Assembly (NCBI GenBank): GCA_947478975.1
Contig: CANJYI010000036.1
Location: forward strand, 1 to 12,334
Direction of reading: 5' to 3'
DNA: 12,334 nucleotides
Source of the DNA: Chthoniobacteraceae bacterium
GTDB lineage: Bacteria > Verrucomicrobiota > Verrucomicrobiia > Chthoniobacterales > Chthoniobacteraceae
Part shown: positions 7,433-12,334 of the stretch, piece by piece
How the letters are laid out: every line of letters begins with the position of its first letter
Position numbering within the stretch: the first letter of the stretch is position 1
Program-made: the position numbers and the translations under genes
The notes under the pieces: generated by a model
Told to the model about the DNA's origin: nothing
The model's input: the letters and a program-made list of their open reading frames with translations, nothing else
The model's database searches: none

Positions 7433-7472
7433 TATGCCAGCTTGGTACGGGCTGCCTATGCAACTATGGTGC
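7433..7472 (+). repeat. Two imperfect 16-bp direct repeats in the divergent promoter region
   Basis: TATGCCAGCTTGGTAC (7433-7448) and TATGCAACTATGGTGC (7457-7472) agree at 11 of 16 positions, with starts 24 bases apart. They lie in the 145-base gap between the DJ-1 gene (leftward) and the XylR-like gene (rightward). AraC-family proteins commonly bind tandem direct half-sites, so this is a candidate operator for the neighbouring regulator. Spacing is slightly more than the two helical turns usual for the family, and five mismatches make chance plausible. Confidence 0.35.
7442..7470 (+). promoter_or_regulatory. Weak sigma-70-like promoter for the XylR-like gene
   Basis: TTGGTA (7442-7447) and TATGGT (7465-7470) are separated by 17 bases, each matching four of six consensus positions. 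The -10 ends 45 bases before the regulator start codon. The -35 lies in the first and the -10 in the second of the direct repeats, which would fit autoregulation. No comparably good promoter was found for the leftward operon. Confidence 0.25.
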
Positions 7473-7515
7473 AGCAGTCCTCAGGTTTTTGGTCATCTAA
7501 CTTTTCAGCACCAGC

Positions 7516-8706
7516 ATGGGCCTTGTTCCTCCTTTGCGTATTCCACGGGTGGCTCTTCTGGTCGAAACCACACGGACCTACACCCGCGAGCTTCTTTCCG
7601 GCGTGCGCCGTTACGTGGCGGAGCACGGGCCCTGGTCGATCTTTCTGGAGCTGCGCGCCCTGGATTCCTCCCCGCCGGAATGGCTGCGTGACTGGAACGG
7701 GGACGGCATCTTAACGCGGACCTTCACGCCCCAGACCGCCAAAATCATCGCAGCGTCTGGGGTGCCGGCTGTGGAACTGCGCTCGACGCGTTTCGGCGAC
7801 GGCAGGCCATTTGTCGGGTGCGACAACGCCCAAATTGGGCGGATGGTGGCGGAGCATTTCATCGAGCGGGGCTATCACCAGTTCGGGGCGTACGGCCTTC
7901 AGACGGAGCCCTTCTTTGTGGAGCGGGTGCGGAATTTCGTCAGTGTATTGGAGGCGCGCGGTTTTGCGTGTGAGTTGCTCAACGAGGCGGATTCCGAGCG
8001 GCCCGCCGATTGGGAGCGCAGTCAGGCCCGGCTTGCGGAGTGGCTCGGCTGCCTGCCCAAGCCTGTGGGCGTGTTCGCTGCAAACGACCAGCTGGGAGTC
8101 CGTCTGCTTGACGCCTGCCAGCGCGCTGGAATCGCGGTGCCCGAGGAGGTGGCGGTCGTGGGTGCGGAGAACGAAGAGACGCTTTGCACCTTCGCCACCC
8201 CCCGCCTGAGCAGCGTCCAGTTTAACGGGCAGGAGGTCGGCTTCGTGGCAGCTCAAACGTTGGACAATCTGATGCAGGGGCGTGCGCCGGCCCACCAGCA
8301 GCAGCTTGTTCCCCCAAAGGGCATCGTCGCCCGCGAGTCCTCCGACGGGTGTGTGATCCACGACAAGCTTGTCGCCCAAGCCGTCCGGATCATCCGGGAA
8401 AACGCGTCTTTTGGGATCAACGTCAACGACCTGTGCGGACGGCTCAACGCCTCCAGAAGCACGCTGGACAGGCGCATGCAAGCGGCGCTCAAACGGACCC
8501 CAAAGCAGGAGATCCTCCGGGTCCGCTTCCGCGACGTGGAGCGGCTCCTGCGCGAAACGGATCTGACCATCGAGACCATCGCCGCCCAGACGGGTTTCAC
8601 CCACAGCCAATATCTGCAGGCCGCCTTCAAGGAGTGGAGCAGCCTGAGCCCGGGTCAGTTCCGGCTTGGGCATCAAAAAGGAATCTCAAAGGCTTGGGGC
8701 CCGTGA
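7516..8706 (+). CDS. XylR-type AraC-family transcriptional regulator
   Basis: A 396-residue DNA-binding regulator matching E. coli XylR in length and plan: an N-terminal LacI-like periplasmic-binding-protein domain for a sugar and a C-terminal AraC helix-turn-helix pair. The N-terminal domain opens with IPRVALLVETTRTYTRELLSGV (9-30), continues with FVGCDNAQIGRMVAEHFIERGY (99-120) and GVFAANDQLGVRLLDACQ (185-202), and ends with EEVAVVGAENEE (210-221). The DNA-binding part has two helix-turn-helix units, INVNDLCGRLNASRSTLDRRM (301-321) and LTIETIAAQTGFTHSQYLQAAF (350-371), closed by the family signature SSLSPGQFR. It is divergently transcribed from the DJ-1/TIM/cytochrome/propeller operon across 145 bases and probably controls it in response to a mono- or disaccharide. 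Ligand identity cannot be read from the sequence. It ends convergent with bioD, 47 bases apart, with no evident terminator between. Confidence 0.93.
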   Translation: MGLVPPLRIPRVALLVETTRTYTRELLSGVRRYVAEHGPWSIFLELRALDSSPPEWLRDWNGDGILTRTFTPQTAKIIAASGVPAVELRSTRFGDGRPFVGCDNAQIGRMVAEHFIERGYHQFGAYGLQTEPFFVERVRNFVSVLEARGFACELLNEADSERPADWERSQARLAEWLGCLPKPVGVFAANDQLGVRLLDACQRAGIAVPEEVAVVGAENEETLCTFATPRLSSVQFNGQEVGFVAAQTLDNLMQGRAPAHQQQLVPPKGIVARESSDGCVIHDKLVAQAVRIIRENASFGINVNDLCGRLNASRSTLDRRMQAALKRTPKQEILRVRFRDVERLLRETDLTIETIAAQTGFTHSQYLQAAFKEWSSLSPGQFRLGHQKGISKAWGP

Positions 8707-8753
8707 GCCGTGGTTGATGGTCGGGCCGGTTGCCGCCGCCCATTCCCGGTGAC

Positions 8754-9431
8754 TCAGTCTGGCAGTGCGGACTCCAGAATGCCCTGTCTGTGGAGACTCT
8801 TCAGAACAGCCGCCGGCAGTGCCCCCGCTCCGTAGGCAATCTCGCCCAAAACCGGCACTGCTAGCAGTTGCTCCAAAACCCCCAGGTTGGTGATTCGAGC
8901 CGGATCCGGTTCCGCGGGGGCGGGCTCGTTCAAGACTACTCCCGCGCACACCGAGCCACGGGCGGCGATGGAATCCACCGTGAGTTGGGTGTGGTTAAGC
9001 GCGCCGAGTCGGTTGGCCGCAACCACCAGCACCGGCAGCGCGAGCTGGGCGGCAAAATCGCTCAGGCACATCTGATCAGTCAGCGGCACCCGCCAGCCGC
9101 CGACGCCTTCCACCACCACGAAGGCGTGCCGGGAACTCAGCGTGCGGAAGGCGTCCAGGGCCGTGGCCACGTCCAGCGTCCTGTTTTCAACCAACGCCGC
9201 GGTGTAGGGCGCGGCGGGAACCCGCAGCCAGACCGGGTTGATCAGCCCGAGTTCGACGATTCCGTCGCAGGCCTCGTGCAGGCGTTCCGCGTCTTCCCGG
9301 TCACCGCAGCAGAAGGGCTTGAATCCCACGGCGTCCACCCCGGCCGCCCGTAGACTCCTTAGCAGGAGGCTGGTAAAATACGTTTTCCCCGCACCCGTGT
9401 CCGTCGCGGTGATGAAGATGCCTCCTGCCAT
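8754..9431 (-). CDS. bioD: ATP-dependent dethiobiotin synthetase
   Basis: A 225-residue cytoplasmic enzyme closing the ureido ring of biotin: it converts 7,8-diaminopelargonate, CO2 and ATP to dethiobiotin. The P-loop is FITATDTGAGKTYFT (6-20, Lys16); the substrate-binding segment is GFKPFCCGDREDAE (36-49, Lys38); VVVEGVGGWRVPL (105-117, Glu108) is the Mg and carbamate-binding element; RLGALNHTQLT (141-151) and GVVLNEP (164-170) are the usual BioD nucleotide-side motifs. The KPFCCG variant replaces the common KPVxTG or KPVxSG. The start is 7 bases after the glmM stop, so the two are probably one operon, an unusual pairing. No other biotin gene lies in the window, so the rest of the pathway is elsewhere. 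The start ATG 9431 places the P-loop strand at once, as in the family. Confidence 0.92.
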   Translation of the reverse strand: MAGGIFITATDTGAGKTYFTSLLLRSLRAAGVDAVGFKPFCCGDREDAERLHEACDGIVELGLINPVWLRVPAAPYTAALVENRTLDVATALDAFRTLSSRHAFVVVEGVGGWRVPLTDQMCLSDFAAQLALPVLVVAANRLGALNHTQLTVDSIAARGSVCAGVVLNEPAPAEPDPARITNLGVLEQLLAVPVLGEIAYGAGALPAAVLKSLHRQGILESALPD

Positions 9432-9438
9432 GTCTTGG

Positions 9439-10833
9439 TTAGGCGCCGATGGCGGCCTGCAGCGCCGCGGCGATGCGGTCCGCCTGCGCGTTGATCTGGG
9501 CGTCGTCGTGGCCCTCGATGAGGAGGCGCACCTTGGGCTCTGTGCCCGAGTAGCGCAGCAGGACGCGACCCTGTCCTTCCAGCGCGCGCTCGGTTTCTGT
9601 CACCAGCGCGTTCACCTCGGGCAATTCCCCCAAGGGCGGCTTGCGGGTGACGCGCAGGTTCCGCTGTGCCTGTGGGTATTTGACGAGGATCTTCTTGAGC
9701 TCGCTCAGCGGTTTGCCCGTTTCCATGACGATCCGCAAAATCTGAAGCGCGCTGACCAGTCCGTCCCCCGTGGTGCCGAAGTCGCGGAAAATCATGTGCC
9801 CGCTTTGCTCCCCGCCGATGTTGAGGTTTTCGCGTACCATGGCCTCGATCACGTACCGGTCGCCGACCGCGGTGCGGAGGACCTTCCCCCCGTGGGCGCG
9901 CAGGCAGTCGTCCAGCCCGAAGTTGCTCATGACCGTTGCCACCAGTGTGTTGCGGGCGAGCTCGCCCCGGCGGATCGCGTCGATGGCGGCGATGGCTAGG
10001 ATTTCGTCGCCGTCGACCACCTCACCGGTTTCATCGCAGAGGATCGCCCGGTCGGCGTCTCCGTCGTGGGCGATCCCAATGGAGGCCCCCGAGCTTTTCA
10101 CAATGCGGCTGATTTCTTCCGGGTACGTGCTGCCGCAGTCGGTGTTAATGTTGCGTCCGGTGGGGGAGTGGTGCTCGACGGTGAGGCGGGCGCCGAGTTC
10201 CCGCAGCACGCAGGGGGAGGATTTGTAGGCGGCCCCGTTGGCGCAATCCAGGGCGATGTGCATGCCCTCGAGCGTCATGCCCTTGGGGTAGCTCGCCTTG
10301 GCGAACTCGACATAGCGGCCCAGTGCGTCGTCGATGCGTTTGGCCTGACCGATTTCGCCGGCGGTGGGGCGCACGGACTCGATCTCACCGCTGGAAACGA
10401 GGTGTTCGATGCGGCGTTCGACGGCGTCGTCGAGCTTGTAGCCGTCGTGCCTGAAAAACTTGATGCCGTTGTCCTCATAAGGATTGTGCGAGGCGCTCAG
10501 GACGATCCCGGCGTCCGCCCGCAGGGAACGGGTGATGTAGGCGACTCCGGGAGTGGGCAGCGGCCCGATAAAAAGCACGTTCGCCCCGAGCGACATCACC
10601 CCGGCGGCGAGGGCGTTTTCCAGCATGTAGCCCGAGAGGCGGGTGTCCTTGCCGATGACAATGGTCGGCCGCGCGCTGTTGGAGGCCCTCGGGGTGCCCC
10701 GCTGGGTGAAGACGTGGGCCGCGGCGCGCCCGAGTTTGAGGGCGGTTTCGACGGTGACAGGCTCCAGATTGGCCACACCGCGGATGCCGTCGGTGCCAAA
10801 GAGTTTGCGGGAAGAATCGGTCGGGATGGTCAT
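9439..10833 (-). CDS. glmM: Phosphoglucosamine mutase
   Basis: A 464-residue cytoplasmic enzyme that interconverts glucosamine 6-phosphate and glucosamine 1-phosphate on the way to UDP-GlcNAc for peptidoglycan and lipopolysaccharide. All four signature elements of the alpha-D-phosphohexomutases are intact: KLFGTDGIRG near the N-terminus (10-19), the phosphoserine loop GIVLSASHNP (109-118, active Ser115), the metal loop HDGDADR (256-262), the sugar-binding GGEQSGH (340-346) and the phosphate loop RYSGTEP (427-433). Ala next to the phosphoserine and the length favour GlmM over PMM/PGM. I chose ATG 10833 because it leaves nine residues before the conserved block; ATGs at 10845 and 10890 are in frame and would add 4 or 19 residues. 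It is divergent from the b562-like gene and followed closely by bioD. Confidence 0.95.
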   Translation of the reverse strand: MTIPTDSSRKLFGTDGIRGVANLEPVTVETALKLGRAAAHVFTQRGTPRASNSARPTIVIGKDTRLSGYMLENALAAGVMSLGANVLFIGPLPTPGVAYITRSLRADAGIVLSASHNPYEDNGIKFFRHDGYKLDDAVERRIEHLVSSGEIESVRPTAGEIGQAKRIDDALGRYVEFAKASYPKGMTLEGMHIALDCANGAAYKSSPCVLRELGARLTVEHHSPTGRNINTDCGSTYPEEISRIVKSSGASIGIAHDGDADRAILCDETGEVVDGDEILAIAAIDAIRRGELARNTLVATVMSNFGLDDCLRAHGGKVLRTAVGDRYVIEAMVRENLNIGGEQSGHMIFRDFGTTGDGLVSALQILRIVMETGKPLSELKKILVKYPQAQRNLRVTRKPPLGELPEVNALVTETERALEGQGRVLLRYSGTEPKVRLLIEGHDDAQINAQADRIAAALQAAIGA

Positions 10834-10970
10834 GCGCTTGTGCATCCGTAGCGCCGGAGCAGGGGAGTGCAAACTGTTTTGGCATTCCAATTGTCGAGGT
10901 TCATTGGGGACAGGTGTGAAACTACACTTGGCAAACGCCGGATAGGACGCTAACCCAAGAGCGAATCCCC

Positions 10971-11387
10971 ATGAAAATGCTCAAAAAACTGATCCCCTTC
11001 GCCCTCGTCCTCACTCTCGGTGCCACCGCTTTCGGCGAAGATTCGCCGATGGAAAAAGAGATGAGCGCCATGAACAAGGCCTACAAGGCCTTGAAGAAGA
11101 CCGTGGCCGATCCCGCCTCCAAGGACGCCAACCTCAAGCTGATCGCAGAGATCAAGAAGACCACGGAGACCTCCACCAAGATGGAGCCCAAGACGACCGC
11201 CGACCAGCCGGCCGCAGGCAAGGCCGCCTATTTGGAGAAGTTCAAGGCCCAAATGGCCGCCTTCGCCAAGGAAGTTGCCACGCTCGAAGCAGCCGTGACC
11301 GCCGGCAACACCGCCGCAGCGGAAGCCTCCTTCGCGAAGCTCAACGACCTCAAGAAGAAGGGCCACGAAGACTTCAAGAAGGACTAG
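10971..11387 (+). CDS. Small secreted helical protein resembling cytochrome b562
   Basis: A 138-residue protein with a Sec signal peptide (MKMLKKLIPFALVLTLGATAFG, cleavage near 22) and a mature part of about 116 residues that is rich in Ala, Lys and Glu and should be almost all helical. It resembles periplasmic cytochrome b562, a four-helix bundle of about 106 residues: KEMSAMNKAYKALKK aligns with the first b562 helix, putting Met31 at the position of the axial Met7, and KLNDLKKKGHEDFKKD at the C-terminus puts His132 at the axial His102. Separation is 101 residues against 95 in E. coli. It might bind b-type heme non-covalently or be a heme-free relative. A weak promoter-like pair, TTCATT and TACACT 17 bases apart, ends at 10928. 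The gene is single, followed by terminator-like hairpins. Confidence 0.75.
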   Translation: MKMLKKLIPFALVLTLGATAFGEDSPMEKEMSAMNKAYKALKKTVADPASKDANLKLIAEIKKTTETSTKMEPKTTADQPAAGKAAYLEKFKAQMAAFAKEVATLEAAVTAGNTAAAEASFAKLNDLKKKGHEDFKKD

Positions 11388-11399
11388 TCCTCGTTTTTT
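11380..11399 (+). terminator. Short palindrome and T6 run at the b562-like stop codon
   Basis: AGGACTAGTCCT (11380-11391) is a perfect 12-bp palindrome overlapping the TAG stop and is followed two bases later by six T (11394-11399). As a hairpin it has only four stem pairs with a CTAG loop, so it would be a weak intrinsic terminator on its own. Confidence 0.35.
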
Positions 11400-11412
11400 G
11401 AATGCCGGGTGA

Positions 11413-11489
11413 AGGCAGGAACTCTCTGGAAATCGCGCAGTGACTCTGCCACTGTCGAATCTCCAAGGGGGCCCTGCCTCATCTTTTTT
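11413..11489 (+). terminator. Long imperfect hairpin followed by T6, terminator or small structured RNA
   Basis: AGGCAGG (11413-11419) pairs perfectly with CCTGCCT (11473-11479). Inside, CTCTC (11422-11426) can pair with GGGGG (11467-11471) using two G-U pairs, TGGA (11427-11430) with TCCA (11462-11465), AT and CG steps continue, and CAGTG (11438-11442) pairs with CACTG (11450-11454) around a seven-base loop. The fold is therefore nearly continuous over 67 bases, with T6 at 11484-11489. It may be the main terminator of the b562-like gene, and the stem is longer than most terminators. A small RNA or a remnant of an inverted-repeat element is also possible. Confidence 0.5.
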
Positions 11490-11542
11490 CAGGACTCCTC
11501 CGAAAATCCGCATTCAACCTCTGTAACCCTCCTCTCCGGCCA

Positions 11543-11812
11543 ATGACCCGACAACAGGTGCTCGACCTGTATTTCATGGACGCTCGTTGCAAGCTCATCG
11601 AGCTCGCCGCGTTTCTGGACCGCGTGGATCGTTCCGAGGGCGAGCCGGACTTCCGGTTCGACGCCTTCCGCGAGGCGCTTTCCGCGCTCTCCAGCGCCCC
11701 CTCCGAACGTGCCAAGGCCGTTCTCATGTCGCTTAGCGACCCCACCAGCGAACCGCTCGAGGCGGCTCCCGGCAAGGGTGCCTGCGGCGCCTGGCCCGGG
11801 CGGCAGGTTTGA
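11543..11812 (+). CDS. Small protein of unknown function upstream of an eboB-like gene
   Basis: An 89-residue protein, probably cytoplasmic: there is no signal peptide or membrane segment. The N-terminal half looks helical and conserved in style (DLYFMDARCKLIELAAFLDRVDR, shown here as DARCKLIELAAFLDRVDR at 13-30), followed by an RFDAFREALSAL helix (38-49). The C-terminal third is a Pro/Gly/Ala-rich tail ending GACGAWPGRQV. It ends 30 bases before the TatD-like gene on the same strand, so the two are probably co-transcribed. It is much shorter than EboA, the usual first gene of ebo clusters, and I see no similarity to it. The coding potential is supported by GC-rich third positions and the shared direction; no function can be proposed. 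Confidence 0.65.
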   Translation: MTRQQVLDLYFMDARCKLIELAAFLDRVDRSEGEPDFRFDAFREALSALSSAPSERAKAVLMSLSDPTSEPLEAAPGKGACGAWPGRQV

Positions 11813-11842
11813 TTTTCCGCAGACAACGGCCTAAATTTTCTT

Positions 11843-12334
11843 ATGCGTTACATCGAGCCGCACGCACACATGGTCAGCCGGACCACCGACGACTATGAAG
11901 CCATGCGTCTTGCGGGGTGCGCCGCCATTTGCGAGCCCGCCTTCTGGGCCGGCTTTGACCGCAGCAGCGTTCACGGCTTTTACGACTACTTTTGCCAGCT
12001 CACCGACTATGAGCCCAAGCGCTCCGCGAAGTTCGCGCTCCCTCATTTCTCCTGGCTCTGCATCAATCCTAAGGAATCCGAAGACATGGGACTTGCGCGG
12101 GACGTGCTCGGGATCATCCCCGAGTTTCTCAAGTGCCCCAATGTGCTGGGCATCGGTGAAATTGGGTTGAACAAAAACACACGGAACGAGCTCGAGATTC
12201 TCCAGGCGCACATCGACCTCGCCGCCCAGCACGACCAGCTCATTCTGGTGCACACCCCCCATTTGGAGGACAAATTCAAGGGCACCCGCCTGATTTTGGA
12301 TGTGCTCAAGGCCGACTCCCGGATCCGCCCCGAA
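11843..12334 (+). CDS. eboB: TatD-family metal-dependent hydrolase, EboB-like, N-terminal part
   Basis: The frame is open from ATG 11843 to the last base, giving the first 164 residues of a protein of about 280 or more. It begins MRYIEPHAHMVSRTTDDYEAM, with the metal-binding HXH at His7/His9, then a helical segment CEPAFWAGFDRSSVHGFYDYF (30-50), the strand-Glu motif GIGEIGLN (103-110, Glu106) and ILVHTPH (134-140, His137) as further metal ligands of a TatD-type TIM barrel. The YIxPHxHMxSRTTDDYxAM opening and EPxFWxG segment are typical of the TatD-like protein of the ebo cluster (EboB) and unlike housekeeping TatD DNases. Ebo proteins occur with a UbiA prenyltransferase, a dehydroquinate-synthase-like enzyme and a TIM barrel, and in cyanobacteria help move a scytonemin precursor to the periplasm. 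Those partners would lie beyond the right edge, so the cluster assignment is from this gene alone. Confidence 0.82.
   Translation, partial: MRYIEPHAHMVSRTTDDYEAMRLAGCAAICEPAFWAGFDRSSVHGFYDYFCQLTDYEPKRSAKFALPHFSWLCINPKESEDMGLARDVLGIIPEFLKCPNVLGIGEIGLNKNTRNELEILQAHIDLAAQHDQLILVHTPHLEDKFKGTRLILDVLKADSRIRPE

Noticed and set aside
6804..7463. Longer form of the DJ-1 protein starting at 7463
   Set aside because: The extra 31 residues are Arg/Pro-rich with no DJ-1 similarity and overlap the probable regulator promoter; ATG 7370 begins directly with the first strand.
7711..8676. Long minus-strand open frame opposite the XylR-like gene
   Set aside because: No domain or signal recognised, and it would lie wholly within a well-supported regulator gene.
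8707..8753. Terminator between the XylR-like gene and bioD
   Set aside because: Only GC-rich text without a stable stem plus T run; no terminator can be supported in this 47-base convergent gap.
9432..9438. Biotin operator or riboswitch before bioD
   Set aside because: The gap to glmM is only 7 bases and holds no palindrome or structured leader.
10066..10851. Long plus-strand open frame opposite glmM
   Set aside because: It is a by-product of GC-rich codons; the minus strand encodes GlmM with all active-site motifs intact.
11831..12262. Minus-strand open frame at the right edge
   Set aside because: It is the complement of the EboB-like gene, whose plus-strand reading carries HXH, GEIG and VHTPH motifs.

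Overview
The window looks like a GC-rich chromosomal stretch from the Planctomycetes-Verrucomicrobia-Chlamydiae group, most likely Verrucomicrobiota. The main support is the gene content: a ThuA-like secreted protein next to a sialate O-acetylesterase, a multi-heme c-type cytochrome paired with a beta-propeller protein, a Tat-exported xylose-isomerase-like TIM barrel, and a XylR-type AraC regulator. This is a judgement from family composition; there is no rRNA or marker phylogeny here. Hardly any start codon has a recognisable Shine-Dalgarno sequence.

Layout. 1-213: C-terminal end of a sialate O-acetylesterase (+). 338-1078: secreted ThuA-domain protein (+). 1303-2085: polyphosphate glucokinase (+). 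2145-2174: a 30-bp perfect AT-rich palindrome between convergent genes. 7370 down to 2249 on the minus strand: a four-gene operon of DJ-1/PfpI protein, Tat-exported TIM-barrel protein, penta-heme cytochrome c and beta-propeller protein, with the last two junctions being ATGA stop/start overlaps. 7516-8706: XylR/AraC-type sugar-responsive regulator (+), divergent from that operon. 10833 down to 8754 (minus): glmM followed by bioD. 10971-11387: small secreted helical protein resembling cytochrome b562 (+), followed by a long imperfect hairpin with a T run. 11543-11812: small unknown protein (+), then the first 164 codons of an EboB-like TatD-family hydrolase (+) that runs off the right edge.

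How the genes fit together. The divergent regulator and four-gene operon form a natural unit: a sugar-sensing regulator next to a periplasmic or extracytoplasmic redox module (TIM barrel, cytochrome, propeller) with a cytoplasmic DJ-1 protein. A likely but unproven role is uptake-side oxidation or isomerisation of a polysaccharide-derived sugar, with electrons passed to the cytochrome. The esterase and ThuA genes on the left fit a glycan-degrading lifestyle. PpgK, GlmM and BioD are housekeeping functions (glucose phosphorylation, cell-wall precursor synthesis, biotin synthesis). The right edge probably opens an ebo-type cluster.

No gap between genes exceeds 300 bases; the longest, 1079-1302, holds a GC-rich inverted repeat and a 12-bp palindrome. 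I see no tRNA, rRNA, CRISPR array or intact mobile element.
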